Assembly (NCBI GenBank): GCA_963801475.1
Contig: CAWDEX010000001.1
Location: 1,426,001 to 1,490,000, forward strand
DNA length: 64,000 bases
Direction: 5' to 3'
DNA from: DAOMFB01 sp963801475
GTDB taxonomy: Bacteria > Acidobacteriota > Thermoanaerobaculia > UBA5066
Shown here: piece after piece, positions 32,627 through 41,773 of the stretch
Numbering within the stretch: position 1 is the stretch's first letter
How the letters are laid out: each line of letters begins with the position of its first letter
Notes under the pieces: generated by a model
Database searches by the model: none
The model's input: the letters and a program-made list of their open reading frames with translations, nothing else
What the model was told of the DNA's origin: nothing
Position numbers and translations under genes: made by a program

Positions 32627-35029
32627 GTGCGCCGCCGTCTGCGTGTCGAGATCGAGGGGGCCGTCCAGGGGGTCGGCTTCCGCCCGTTCGTCTACCGCCT
32701 CGCGGCCGACGGGGGACTCGGCGGCTGGGTCCTGAACGACGGGCGAGGCGTCTCCCTCGAAGTGGAAGGGGACGATGCGGCGGTGGCCCTCTTCCGCTCA
32801 CGGCTGCAGGAAGATCCCCCCCCACGCGCCCGGATCACGTCGGTCCGCGAGCGGGAGCTCGCGGCGACGGGGGAGTCGACGTTCGAGATCCGGTTCAGCC
32901 GCGAGGAGGGGGCCAAGAGCGTCCTGGTCCTGCCGGACGTCGCGACGTGCGGCGTCTGCCTCTCCGAGGTGCGGGACGCTTCGAACCGGAGGCATCGCTA
33001 TCCCTTCGCGAACTGCACGAACTGCGGGCCGCGCTTCACGATCGTCCGCGCGCTGCCGTACGACCGCGTGAGCACGACCATGGCCGGCTTCGCCCTCTGC
33101 GCAGAGTGCGGGGCCGAGTACGAGAACCCGCGCGACAGGCGTTTCCACGCCCAGCCGAACGCGTGCCACGTCTGCGGACCGGGCCTCGAGCTGTGGAGCC
33201 CCTCCGGCGAGATCGTCGCGAAGAGGGACGAAGCTCTCCGAAGCTGTTGCGAGGCCCTCTCGAACGGCCGGGTCGTGGCCGTGAAAGGTCTCGGCGGATT
33301 CCACCTGATGTGCGACGCGAGGAACGCGGCGGCCGTCGCGCTCCTCCGCGAACGGAAGGCGCGGTACGAGAAACCGCTCGCGCTGATGGTCCGCGACGTT
33401 TCGGCTGCCCGCGAGCTCGGGGCTGTTTCCGTGGAGGCGGCTCACCTTCTCGAGTCGCCGGAGCGGCCGATCGTCCTCGTCCCGGCGCTGCCCGGAGGCG
33501 GCGTGGCCCGGAACGTGGCGCCGGGGAGCCCGAACCTCGGCCTGATGCTTCCCGCGACGCCGCTCCACCACCTGATGCTCGACGCCCTCGGGATCCCGCT
33601 CGTCGCGACGAGCGGGAACCTCTCCGACGAGCCGATCTGTACGGACGAACGGGAGGCGCTCGCCCGACTCAGCCGGATGGCGGATCTGTTTCTCGTACAC
33701 GACCGCCCGATCGAGCGGCACGTGGACGACAGCGTGGCGCGGATCGTGGACGGCGTCCCACGGCTCCTCCGGCGGGCGCGGGGCTTCGCGCCGCTGCCGG
33801 TCCGTCTCCCGCGCGAGGTCCCGCCGATCCTCGCCGTCGGCGCCCATCTCAAGAACGTCGTCGCCCTCGCGGTCGGGCGGCAGGCCTTCCTGTCCCAGCA
33901 CATCGGTGATCTCGAGACGCCGGAAGCCCTGGCGGCGTTCGAGCGCGTTCTCGCGGATCTCGCCCGCCTCTACGAGGTGACGCCGGCGGCGGTCGCGCAC
34001 GATCTCCATCCCGACTACCTCTCGACGAAGTGGGCGCTGGCGTCCGGCCTTCCGGCGATCGCCGTCCAGCACCACCACGCCCATCTCGCGTCCTGCCTCG
34101 CCGAGAACGGGGTCGACGGGCCGGCCCTGGGCGTGACGTGGGACGGCACCGGCTTCGGGGCCGATGGAACGGTCTGGGGCGGGGAATTCCTCCTCGGCGA
34201 CGCGAGCGGCTTTACGCGCGTCGCGCACCTGAAGCCCTTCCGGCTTCCCGGCGGCGAAGCCGCGGTCCGCGAGCCGCGCCGGAGTGCTGCGGGGCTGCTG
34301 TGGGAGATGGCGAAGGAAGGAGAAGGGAGGGGAGGTGGAACGACGGGGGATTTCCTGGAAGGTGATTCGGGCGAAACGCGACGCTCGTTCGAATCCGAGG
34401 AGCGGCGCGTCATCCAGAGAATGCTCGAGAGGGGAGTGAACTCGCCCGTCACGACCTCCGCCGGCCGCCTCTTCGACGCCGTGGCATCGCTCCTCGGCGT
34501 GGCGCAGAAATGCTCCTACGAGGGGGAAGCGGCCATGCAGCTCGAATGGCTTGCCGAAGGGGTCGCGGGAGCGGGCGCCGCAGACGGGGACGAAACGGGC
34601 TCCGTGATTCTCCCTCTTGAAGAAGTCGGTCCCCTTCCGATTCGCGAATTTGCTTCGGGCGTTGCAGCGGCGGCAGGCGCGTCAGCTGTCCCCTCGAAGA
34701 TCGTTCTGAACTGGCTCCCCCTCGTCTCCGTCCTTCTCGCCGAGCGCGCGGCCGGCGTCCCGACGGCACGGCTGTCCGCGCGGTTTCACAACGCGCTCGC
34801 GGCGGCGATCGTGGCGGTGGCCCGCCGCGTCGGCTGCCCGCGCGTCGCCCTGACCGGCGGGTGCTTCCAGAACAAGCTGCTGACCGAGCGTGCGGCGGCG
34901 GCCCTTCGCCGCGAGGGGTTCGAGGTCCTTCTCCACCGCGAGGTCCCGCCGAACGACGGCGGCATCTGCCTCGGGCAGGCGGCCGTGGCGGCGGCGCGGA
35001 TCGGGGCCGGACGCGCTATTCTGGCCTGA
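32627..35029 (+). CDS. hypF: Carbamoyltransferase HypF (hydrogenase cyanide ligand synthesis)
   Basis: The 800-residue protein makes the thiocarboxamide that becomes the CN ligands of the NiFe centre. It has an N-terminal acylphosphatase domain (GAVQGVGFRPFVYRLA at residue 10), paired zinc fingers with CGVCLSEV, NCTNCGPRF, CAECGAEY and CHVCGPG (about 105-185), and a YrdC-like domain. The C-terminal Kae1-like domain has QHHHAHLASCLAENG and VTWDGTGFG. Start is GTG 32627. It leads the hypF-C-D-E cluster. Confidence 0.95.
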   Translation: MRRRLRVEIEGAVQGVGFRPFVYRLAADGGLGGWVLNDGRGVSLEVEGDDAAVALFRSRLQEDPPPRARITSVRERELAATGESTFEIRFSREEGAKSVLVLPDVATCGVCLSEVRDASNRRHRYPFANCTNCGPRFTIVRALPYDRVSTTMAGFALCAECGAEYENPRDRRFHAQPNACHVCGPGLELWSPSGEIVAKRDEALRSCCEALSNGRVVAVKGLGGFHLMCDARNAAAVALLRERKARYEKPLALMVRDVSAARELGAVSVEAAHLLESPERPIVLVPALPGGGVARNVAPGSPNLGLMLPATPLHHLMLDALGIPLVATSGNLSDEPICTDEREALARLSRMADLFLVHDRPIERHVDDSVARIVDGVPRLLRRARGFAPLPVRLPREVPPILAVGAHLKNVVALAVGRQAFLSQHIGDLETPEALAAFERVLADLARLYEVTPAAVAHDLHPDYLSTKWALASGLPAIAVQHHHAHLASCLAENGVDGPALGVTWDGTGFGADGTVWGGEFLLGDASGFTRVAHLKPFRLPGGEAAVREPRRSAAGLLWEMAKEGEGRGGGTTGDFLEGDSGETRRSFESEERRVIQRMLERGVNSPVTTSAGRLFDAVASLLGVAQKCSYEGEAAMQLEWLAEGVAGAGAADGDETGSVILPLEEVGPLPIREFASGVAAAAGASAVPSKIVLNWLPLVSVLLAERAAGVPTARLSARFHNALAAAIVAVARRVGCPRVALTGGCFQNKLLTERAAAALRREGFEVLLHREVPPNDGGICLGQAAVAAARIGAGRAILA

Positions 35030-35045
35030 GCGGGGGGGGAAACCG

Positions 35046-35309
35046 ATGTGCCTGGGCGTGCCGGGGCAGGTCGTCCGCGTCGAGCGGAACGACCTCGGAA
35101 TGACGATGGGCGTCGTGAAGTTCGGGGGGATCTCGAAGGAGGTCTGCCTGATGTACACGCCGGAAGCGGACGTCGGCGACTGGGTTCTCGTCCACGTCGG
35201 CTTCGCCATCAGCAAGCTGGACGAGGAGCAGGCGATGGAGGTCTTCCGGACGCTTCAGGAGATGGGGGACCTCGCCGACCTCGATCCGCCGCAGGAAACG
35301 AAGGGCTGA
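35046..35309 (+). CDS. hypC: Hydrogenase maturation chaperone HypC
   Basis: An 87-residue HypC/HybG protein beginning MCLGVPGQV. The invariant Cys2 carries the Fe(CN)2CO unit from HypD to the hydrogenase large subunit. VGDWVLVHVGFAISKLDEEQA follows at residues about 40-60. It lies 16 bases after hypF and 13 before hypD. Confidence 0.94.
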   Translation: MCLGVPGQVVRVERNDLGMTMGVVKFGGISKEVCLMYTPEADVGDWVLVHVGFAISKLDEEQAMEVFRTLQEMGDLADLDPPQETKG

Positions 35310-35322
35310 CGGAGGCGGGCTC

Positions 35323-36411
35323 GTGCGCTTCGTCGACGAGTACCGGGACGGGGAAGCGGTCCGGAAGTTCGCGGCGTCGATCCGCGGTCTCGTGACGCGT
35401 CCCTGGACGCTCATGGAGATCTGCGGCGGGCAGACGCACACGCTGATCCGGTTCGGAATCGACGAGATGCTCCCCCCCTCGGTCACCATGGTCCACGGCC
35501 CCGGCTGCCCGGTCTGCGTGACGCCTCTCGAGATGATCGACCGGGCGATCGCCATCGCCCGGCGGCCCGGCGTCATCTTCACGTCGTTCGGCGACATGCT
35601 TCGCGTTCCCGGATCGAAGACCGATCTCCTCTCGGTCAAGGCCTCGGGGGGCGACGTCCGGATGGTCTATTCGCCCCTCGACGCACTCGAGATCGCGCGA
35701 AAGAACCCGGGGAGGGAGGTCGTCTTCTTCGCCGTCGGCTTCGAGACGACCGCTCCTGCGAACGCCATGGCCGTCTGGCAGGCGAAGAAGGCGGGCGTCG
35801 GGAACTTCTCCCTTCTCGTCTCCCACGTCCTCGTCCCGCCGGCGATGGAGGCGATCCTCGGCTCCTCGACGAACCGCGTGCAGGGATTCCTCGCGGCCGG
35901 ACACGTCTGCACCGTGATGGGGTACCGGGAGTACGAGCCGATCGCCGCGAAGTACCGGATCCCGGTGGTGGTGACCGGCTTCGAGCCACTCGACCTGATG
36001 CAGGGCATCCAGATGACCCTCAAAGCCCTCGAGGAGGGGCGGGTCGGCGTCGAGAACCAGTACGCCCGCTCCGTCACGCGCGACGGGAACGTGACGGCGC
36101 AGGAGACGCTCGCCCAGGTCTTCGAGGTCTGCGACCGGCCGTGGCGCGGCATCGGCGTCATCCCGAGGAGTGGCTGGCGGCTGAGGGACGAATACGCCGG
36201 TCACGACGCCGTGAAGCGCTTCGACGTCGGGACGATCACGGCCGAAGAGCCGTCGATCTGCATCGCGGGGGAGATCCTCCGGGGCCTGAAGAAGCCGAGC
36301 GCCTGCGCCGCTTTCGGAACGCAGTGCACGCCGGAAAAGCCCCTCGGCGCGCCGATGGTCTCGTCGGAAGGGGCCTGTGCGGCCTATTACAACTACGGGA
36401 GATCGGTGTGA
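35323..36411 (+). CDS. hypD: Hydrogenase maturation protein HypD
   Basis: The 362-residue iron-sulfur protein assembles Fe(CN)2CO with HypC. The CGGQTHTL motif at residue about 35, HGPGCPVCVTPLE near 67 and GFETTAPANA near 148 are all present. The C-terminal Cys positions for the 4Fe-4S cluster (ACAAFGTQCTPEKPLGAPMV then EGACAAYY) are intact. Start is GTG 35323. The stop overlaps the GTG of hypE. Confidence 0.95.
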   Translation: MRFVDEYRDGEAVRKFAASIRGLVTRPWTLMEICGGQTHTLIRFGIDEMLPPSVTMVHGPGCPVCVTPLEMIDRAIAIARRPGVIFTSFGDMLRVPGSKTDLLSVKASGGDVRMVYSPLDALEIARKNPGREVVFFAVGFETTAPANAMAVWQAKKAGVGNFSLLVSHVLVPPAMEAILGSSTNRVQGFLAAGHVCTVMGYREYEPIAAKYRIPVVVTGFEPLDLMQGIQMTLKALEEGRVGVENQYARSVTRDGNVTAQETLAQVFEVCDRPWRGIGVIPRSGWRLRDEYAGHDAVKRFDVGTITAEEPSICIAGEILRGLKKPSACAAFGTQCTPEKPLGAPMVSSEGACAAYYNYGRSV

Positions 36412-37457
36412 GCGACTTCGACCTCTCCTGTCCGGTGCCCCTCTCGGACTACCCGCACGTCCTCCTCGCGCACGGCGGCGGCGGCCGGCTGACGCAGCGG
36501 CTGATCGACCAGCTCTTCGTCCCGTCGTTCGACAACGCACAGCTCCGCGAGCTGCACGACGGGGCAGTCCTCGACGTCGGAGGCAAGAGGCTGGCCTTTT
36601 CGACTGATTCCTTCGTCGTCAAGCCCCTCTTCTTTCCCGGCGGCGACATCGGGTCGCTCGCCGTCCATGGCACGGTCAACGACCTCGCCATGTGCGGGGC
36701 GAGGCCGCTGGCCCTCTCGGCGGGGCTGATCCTCGAGGAAGGGCTCCCGATGGAGGACCTCCGGCGGATCGTCGCCTCGATGCGCGAGGCGGCGAAGGTC
36801 GTCGGCGTGCCGATCGTCACGGGCGACACCAAGGTCGTCGACCGGGGGAAAGGGGACGGCGTCTTCGTGAACGTGACGGGAATCGGCCTCGTCCGGGACG
36901 GGATCGAGATCTCGCCGCGCCGCGCGCAGCCGGGCGACGTCGTTCTGGTTTCGGGTGAGATCGCCGTCCACGGGATCGCCATCATGTCGGTCCGCGAAGG
37001 GCTGAAGTTCGACACGGAGCTGATCTCGGACAGTGCACCGCTCGACACACTCGTCGAGGGAGTTCTGGCGGCAGCGGGGGAGAAGGTGCACGTCCTTCGA
37101 GACCCGACGCGCGGGGGCGTCGCCTCGACCTTGAACGAGATCGCCGCTCAGGCGAAGGTGGGGATCCGGCTGGAGGAAAAGTGCATTCCCGTGAGCGAGG
37201 ACGTCCGGGGCGCCTGCGAAATCCTCGGCCTCGACCCGCTCTACGTGGCGAACGAGGGGAAGTGCCTCGTCATCGTCGCGCCGGAAACGGCCGACGCCGC
37301 GCTCGCGGCTCTCCGGAGCCACCCGCTGGGGAAGGACGCCGCCCGGATCGGCGACGTCGTCGCCGACCACTCCGGCAAGGTCGTCATGCGAAGCCGCATC
37401 GGCGGCCTCCGGGTCCTCGACCTCCTGACCGGCGAGCAGCTTCCACGGATCTGCTGA
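36408..37457 (+). CDS. hypE: Hydrogenase maturation protein HypE
   Basis: The 349-residue AIR-synthase-like protein dehydrates the HypF-made thiocarboxamide to thiocyanate. LAHGGGGRLTQRLI is near the N-terminus, VNDLAMCGARPLALSAG is near 90, and DPTRGGVASTLNEIA is near residue 230. The protein ends in PRIC, the C-terminal Cys that accepts the carbamoyl group. Start is GTG 36408. Confidence 0.95.
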   Translation: MSDFDLSCPVPLSDYPHVLLAHGGGGRLTQRLIDQLFVPSFDNAQLRELHDGAVLDVGGKRLAFSTDSFVVKPLFFPGGDIGSLAVHGTVNDLAMCGARPLALSAGLILEEGLPMEDLRRIVASMREAAKVVGVPIVTGDTKVVDRGKGDGVFVNVTGIGLVRDGIEISPRRAQPGDVVLVSGEIAVHGIAIMSVREGLKFDTELISDSAPLDTLVEGVLAAAGEKVHVLRDPTRGGVASTLNEIAAQAKVGIRLEEKCIPVSEDVRGACEILGLDPLYVANEGKCLVIVAPETADAALAALRSHPLGKDAARIGDVVADHSGKVVMRSRIGGLRVLDLLTGEQLPRIC

Positions 37458-37478
37458 GCCGCCGGGATGACCCGTCGA

Positions 37479-38319
37479 TCAGGGGACTCCGCCTGCCGGC
37501 TCCGGGTCCGTCGGAGCGGCTTCCAGCGCCCGGCGGATGAATCGTGCCGTCGCCTCGAGCACCGGCCCGGGCCTCTCGGCGTGCGGGGAGTGGCCGCATC
37601 CGGGAAGGACCAGCGTCGAGGCCGGTCCGCGCACCTGGCGGACGATCGCCTCGACCTGGCGGACGGTGCCATACCGGTCGTCCTCCCCCTGGATGACCAG
37701 GACGGGACAGGCGATGGTGGAGAGGTGTCCCTCGATGTTCCACGTCCGGAACTCCGAGCTCAGCCAGACCCCGGCCCAGGCCCGGAAGAGCGGATCGGCA
37801 TTGGCGCCGTGATGCCGTCCGAGCCGCTCCGGAAGCTTCGATCTCTCGTATTCGCCGGCGATCGCCCGGACACCCTCGACGGTGACCGGCTCGACGAAGA
37901 CGTGCGGCGCCTCGAGGACCATCGCGCGCACGGACCCGGGATGGGCCCCGGCGTAGAGAATCGCCATCGAGGCGCCGTCGCTGTGGCCGAACAGGACGAC
38001 GTGGGCGAGCCCGAAAAGGGCGAGGACGGCCGGCAGAACCTCGAGAGCTTCGTCGTGCAGGTAACGGACGGATCTGGGGCCGAGTCGCCGAAGAGGATCC
38101 GCCATGGCCCGCCCGGCTGTAGAGAAGGGCCCCGCATCCCGACTCCGCGGCGACCCGGTCGGGGAAGTCCCGCCACAGACCCGCCGAGCCGAGCCCTTCG
38201 TGGAGGAAGACGATGGTCGGCGCCTCCCCGGGCGGCGGCCCGATCCATCGGTATTCGAGACGCCTCCCGCCGACCTCGAACGACCCGATCTCCGCGCCCT
38301 TCCTTTCGGGAGCCGTCAT
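37479..38319 (-). pseudogene. Alpha/beta hydrolase, frameshifted
   Basis: The N-terminal part (MTAPERKGAEIGSF, start 38319) reads the expected EAPTIVFLHEGLGSAGLWRD and ALLYSRAGHGGS. The frame is then lost near 38095-38110, and the catalytic half continues one frame away from about 38105: RYLHDEALEVLPAVLALFGL, the nucleophile elbow FGHSDGAS, the acid region VIQGEDDRYG and the His region GCGHSPHAERP. Joined, the two parts give a hydrolase of about 280 residues. Either the sequence has a small error here or the gene is broken. It converges on hypE with 21 bases between. Confidence 0.75.
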
Positions 38320-38444
38320 GCCGTCTGACGATAGCGCGTCTCCGCGACGCGTTCCGGTGCGGTGCGGTCGCGGTAACGTCGTTCCATAATGGCGGACCAC
38401 GATTCGTCGACAGAAGGTATTTGCACGACAGAGAGGAGGACACC

Positions 38445-39782
38445 ATGGGTCGTTTCTCTTCGAGCGGGCGTTCCGGGGGGGTCACGTTGGTCGCCGGGGC
38501 CCTTTCGTTCGCCGTCCTGCTCGCCGCGCCCGCGGCCCCGGCGGTCGAGATCTCGTTCCGGAGCTTCAGCGGCTCCGCGGCGATCGGCCCTCCGGCGGAC
38601 GCGTTCGCCGCAAGGCTGCAGGCCGTCTCGACGACCGTTCTCGGGAAGGACGGGCAGGTCCGCTTCGTGAAGGCGACGCCGATGCCCGCGATTCCGAAGG
38701 AGTTCAAGAGCGTCATGGCGGCCGTCGGAGCGGGAGGGCCGCTCGCGGGAGGGACCGGTTTCGACGCGGCCTACATCTCCGGGTCGGACCTCGACCCGGC
38801 ATGGGGGTTCATCTACAACTCCGGCGTCCCGTTCGGCCCCAACTTCGACGAGTTCGTCGGCTTCCTGTACGGAAAGTCGGTCGATGACGGCGCGATGACG
38901 GGTCTCGACCTCCTCCAGCAGCTTCTCGACAAGAACGGCCGAAACGTCGTGGCGATCCCGATCGTGGGAAGCAGCCAGCAGGGTTCCGGCTATTTCATGC
39001 TCCCGGTGGGCGACGCCGGCGCGACGAAGGGGATCGGCCTGGCCGGGCTTTGCCAGCAGAGCTGGACCTTCCGCTACCTCCCGCCCGCCCAGTACGTCCT
39101 CGACCGAGCGTGCGACGGCCTCGTGGCGGGGGGAACGATTCCGAAGAAGAACATCAAGTTCGTTCAGGCCCTCGCCGGAGGCGGCTCGCTGGTGAAGGCG
39201 GTGGCCGACGGACAGCTGCAGGCCTACGAATTCGCGACGCCGCTCGACGACGTCTCACAGCTCTTCGGGCTCCCCGAGGGGAACCCCGGCACCACCGGAA
39301 ACCGGTTCGTCCACTTCCCCGGGTGGCATCAGCAGTTCCTCGTCACGTACATGCTCGTCAACAAGAAGGTCTGGGGCACCCTCAGTCCGGCCCAGCAGGC
39401 CCTCGTCCAGACCGTGGCGAGGGACCACGTCCTGACGTCGTACGGCGAAAACCTGAGACAGCAGGGGACGAAGCTCAGGGAGATCCTGACGGCGAACGAC
39501 GCGCTGCCCGACGAGAAGAAGCGGATGGTCCTCGTCTCGTGGCCCGAGAAGGACCTCAAGCTCCTGCGCGACGCGACCATCCAGTTCCTGAACGGGCGTG
39601 TTTCCGACGCGACCATTGCGGAAGCCGACCGGAAGGACTTCGCACGGATCCTCGAGGCGCTCCGAAGCTACGTCGCCGCCAACAGCGGCTACTGGAAGGT
39701 GCGCGAGGTTCCCAACGGGCTCCGGTTCGAGGGGTGGACGGACCCGGAGGGAAAGAAGCCCTGGGACCAGAAGCTCAGGTAG
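38445..39782 (+). CDS. TRAP-type (DctP-like) periplasmic substrate-binding protein
   Basis: The 445-residue protein has a signal peptide ending around AAPAAPAVE (residue 33) and a DctP-like fold: FDAAYISGSDLDPAWGFIYN near 105, AGLCQQSWTFRY near 195, and a C-terminal DRKDFARILEALRSYVA. GAGAGGAGGA precedes the ATG at 38445. No TRAP membrane subunits lie next to it in this window, so its partner permease must be elsewhere or it works alone. Long family members of this size are less typical than the usual 330-370. Confidence 0.7.
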   Translation: MGRFSSSGRSGGVTLVAGALSFAVLLAAPAAPAVEISFRSFSGSAAIGPPADAFAARLQAVSTTVLGKDGQVRFVKATPMPAIPKEFKSVMAAVGAGGPLAGGTGFDAAYISGSDLDPAWGFIYNSGVPFGPNFDEFVGFLYGKSVDDGAMTGLDLLQQLLDKNGRNVVAIPIVGSSQQGSGYFMLPVGDAGATKGIGLAGLCQQSWTFRYLPPAQYVLDRACDGLVAGGTIPKKNIKFVQALAGGGSLVKAVADGQLQAYEFATPLDDVSQLFGLPEGNPGTTGNRFVHFPGWHQQFLVTYMLVNKKVWGTLSPAQQALVQTVARDHVLTSYGENLRQQGTKLREILTANDALPDEKKRMVLVSWPEKDLKLLRDATIQFLNGRVSDATIAEADRKDFARILEALRSYVAANSGYWKVREVPNGLRFEGWTDPEGKKPWDQKLR

Positions 39783-39794
39783 TCGCCCCGGCCA

Positions 39795-40433
39795 TTAGAG
39801 GGACGCGAGGGACCTGAGGCCGACGAGGAGCATCCAGACGCCGAGGACCGCGAGGACGGCGGCCGCGGCGATCGCGACGACGCGCCGCGCGCGCGGAGGG
39901 AGACTTCGCGCGGAACTGGCCAGAACGATGAAGGCCGCGAGGCCTGTGACCATGACGACGTAGAACGAGGCGAGGAGGGCCACGGCGTGCACCGGGTCTC
40001 CGCGCCAGGCCGTCACGGCCGCGGGCCCGAGAATCAGGGCCCACGCGAGGTACGGGTTCGGGTTCAGGAGGTTGACGATGGCCGCCTGAAGAAGTGTCTT
40101 CGGCGCCGCGCTCGGGTCCGGCTCCGGGGCGCCGGCCACGGCCCGCAGGCTGCGAATGGAGGTCCAGGCGAGGTAGAGGAGCAGGGCTCCGCCGGCGGCC
40201 CGGAGAAGCTGCTGGCCGGCCGGTGGAAGCTGTCCGAGGACGACGAGGGCGACGAGCGCGATGGGCCCGTCGCTCAGGAGGGGGGAAAGGGCTGCGGGAA
40301 GTGTGCGCTTCCATCCTTCCGTCGTCGCGCGGGAGAGGAGAAACGCCTGAAGAGGCCCGGGCTGGACGACGGCTGCGAACGCCAGTCCGCCCCCGAGAGC
40401 GACATGGGGAAGGAGTCCCGAGGGATCAGCCAT
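39795..40433 (-). CDS. LysE/RhtB-family amino acid exporter
   Basis: The 212-residue membrane protein has five to six hydrophobic segments and the family opening VVQPGPLQAFLLSRA (residues about 22-37), matching the LysE PGP motif. The central NLLNPNPYLAWALILGP motif is near 120. It converges with the binding-protein gene. A degenerate attC-like site starts 14 bases beyond its start codon. Confidence 0.85.
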   Translation of the reverse strand: MADPSGLLPHVALGGGLAFAAVVQPGPLQAFLLSRATTEGWKRTLPAALSPLLSDGPIALVALVVLGQLPPAGQQLLRAAGGALLLYLAWTSIRSLRAVAGAPEPDPSAAPKTLLQAAIVNLLNPNPYLAWALILGPAAVTAWRGDPVHAVALLASFYVVMVTGLAAFIVLASSARSLPPRARRVVAIAAAAVLAVLGVWMLLVGLRSLASL

Positions 40434-40447
40434 TCACCGGTCAGCCA

Positions 40448-40504
40448 GTCTCCTCACGATATCGCGAGATTCGACTGGCGGCGGACGGTCGGTCCGGGTT
40501 ACTC
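40448..40504 (-). repeat. Degenerate attC-like site (possible edge of cassette array)
   Basis: The left end, GTCTC-CT-CACGATATCGCG on the plus strand, matches the left end of the attC sites at 43948 and 59168. The right end GAGTAAC (minus strand) includes the stop codon of the glyoxalase gene, as in compact cassettes. The middle is diverged. I treat it as a decayed site. Confidence 0.35.
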
Positions 40505-40867
40505 GCTTTCCTCGGGTTCCGAACCGAACCGGAGGACGTTGCCATCGGGATCCTGAATCTGCATCTCCAACGCCCAGGGCCGGTTTGTGGGGGCCTGCCG
40601 GATGACCGCGCCCCTCTTCTGGTAGATCCGGTGAAGAGCACGGACATCGCCCACGCCGACCCACACCCAGCTTCCTGCGTGACCCTGGCCTCCCCGGCAG
40701 AGATAGATACCTCTCCCGTCTCGTCCCACGTACGTGAAGTCGTCGGTCCCCCAGCTCGCCGTCTCGAAGCCGAGAACGTCGACGTAGTAGCGAACGCTCA
40801 CCGACATGTCTTCGACGCGAAGGATCGGATCGATGCATTCAATGCGTGTCGGCAGGCGATCGGACAT
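40499..40867 (-). CDS. Glyoxalase/bleomycin resistance (VOC) family protein
   Basis: The 122-residue single VOC domain reads IECIDPILRVEDMSVSVRYY at the N-terminus, then GFETASW, and ends with ALEMQIQDPDGNVLRFG. The beta-alpha-beta-beta-beta pattern is clear and complete. Substrate is unknown. Its stop lies inside the putative decayed attC, and its start overlaps the frame-corrected end of the EthD gene by 29 bases. Confidence 0.85.
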   Translation of the reverse strand: MSDRLPTRIECIDPILRVEDMSVSVRYYVDVLGFETASWGTDDFTYVGRDGRGIYLCRGGQGHAGSWVWVGVGDVRALHRIYQKRGAVIRQAPTNRPWALEMQIQDPDGNVLRFGSEPEESE

Positions 40868-41230
40868 GCTCGGACCTCACGAAGGTAGCTTCGGTGGCGC
40901 GCTTGAAAATCTTGGTTTCTTCCTCTGCCACGAGGAATCCAGGTGTCCCACCGCTCGAGATCGAAATTCGTGCGCGACGGCCTTCTGTGCCGACGGAGAC
41001 GCTGCCGCGGCCTGAAGCGCCTCCATGGAAGGGAAGTGAAGCTCGGTGGGCCTGCAAAAAGGCGGTGGGCTGCCGTCCGCGGTGCCCACGACCCGGGCTG
41101 CGACGATCTTCTGAATCCCTCTGAAGTTCTGAGCCGTCACCATCGGCACGTGGTCCTGCGTGTACTGGCGCTTGAATGTGCCCGGGTCGGGCGGGGACGG
41201 GTAGAGAACGATCAGCTTCGCTGCAGCCAT
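40839..41230 (-). pseudogene. EthD-family protein, frameshifted near its C-terminus
   Basis: The first 85 residues are a good EthD domain: KLIVLYPSPPDPGTFKRQYT, DHVPMV, GTADGSPPPFCRPTELHF and SMEALQAAAASPSAQKAVAH. After that the frame diverges. The expected EthD ending, a serine/glycine turn followed by FLVAEEETKIF, is present one frame away (about 40,985 downward), reading to the stop at 40839. Restoring one lost base near 40985 joins the two. Without the correction the frame ends at 40877. EthD proteins are small ferredoxin-like dimers often near oxidative catabolic genes; no role can be assigned here. Confidence 0.7.
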
Positions 41231-41299
41231 GGTTCCTCCGTTCGTGCGTTATTCCATCTTCTCGACGACGATATCGTGTCCCGCGACATGAGCGAGCGA

Positions 41300-41565
41300 G
41301 CATCGTGCTCCGTGGGATCGGGGCAGCGGTCCAAGGGGGCGAGCCTAGGCGAATGCGCCAGGCCCAGCAGTGCTTCGGAACCAGCGGGCAGTATCGCCGT
41401 CATGGATCCGATGCCAGAACGGCTTCGATGTCGGCTTCGCTCACCGCCCGGAAGACGAGAAGGACGTCGGCCGATCCCTCGAGGGGGCCGCCCAGTACGA
41501 TGAAACCTTCGTGCCAGCGCATTGTCGAGCCAAGCCTGAAACGCGGAACGAAGTTCGCGGGTCAC
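41300..41565 (-). pseudogene. YciI-like gene, frameshifted and interrupted
   Basis: The first frame starts at GTG 41565, with CTGGAG just upstream, and reads VTRELRSAFQAWLDNA. The family-like continuation is one frame away from about 41522: RWHEGFIVLGGPLEGSADVL then FRAVSEADIEAVLASDP. An in-frame TGA at 41402-41400 interrupts it, and the same frame then reads WAWRIRLGSPPWT, similar to the WRVRPWT ending of the intact YciI protein at 58267. It begins right after an attC core, so I see it as a decayed cassette gene. Confidence 0.5.
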
Positions 41566-41578
41566 TGTATCTCCAGCC

Positions 41579-41638
41579 GGCTAACGAAATCTCGTGCAGC
41601 GGCGAGCGGAGCGAGTCCGCTGCAGCGCGTTGTTAGGC
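41579..41638 (-). repeat. attC site A (60 bp)
   Basis: On the minus strand it runs from GCCTAAC to GTTAGCC, with an internal GCAGCGG/CCGCTGC hairpin. It lies between the small membrane-protein cassette (41774-42091) and the YciI-like cassette, 135 bases after the former's stop and 14 before the latter's GTG. Confidence 0.8.
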
Positions 41639-41773
41639 CGCAGCCAGGCGCGTTCTCCGCTTAGGTTAAGAGGGAGCAACGTAACAACCATGACGTCGTA
41701 GGAAGCATTCGTCTAGAAGGGCTTGAGCTTTCGAGTGCGGAACGACCCGACGCGGGGAACTCGGCGGGGTGCT

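Noticed and set aside
41231..41300. Another attC site between the EthD and YciI-like genes
   Set aside because: It has a GATATCGTG-like piece but no core pair and no proper hairpin; it could be a relic but I cannot support it.
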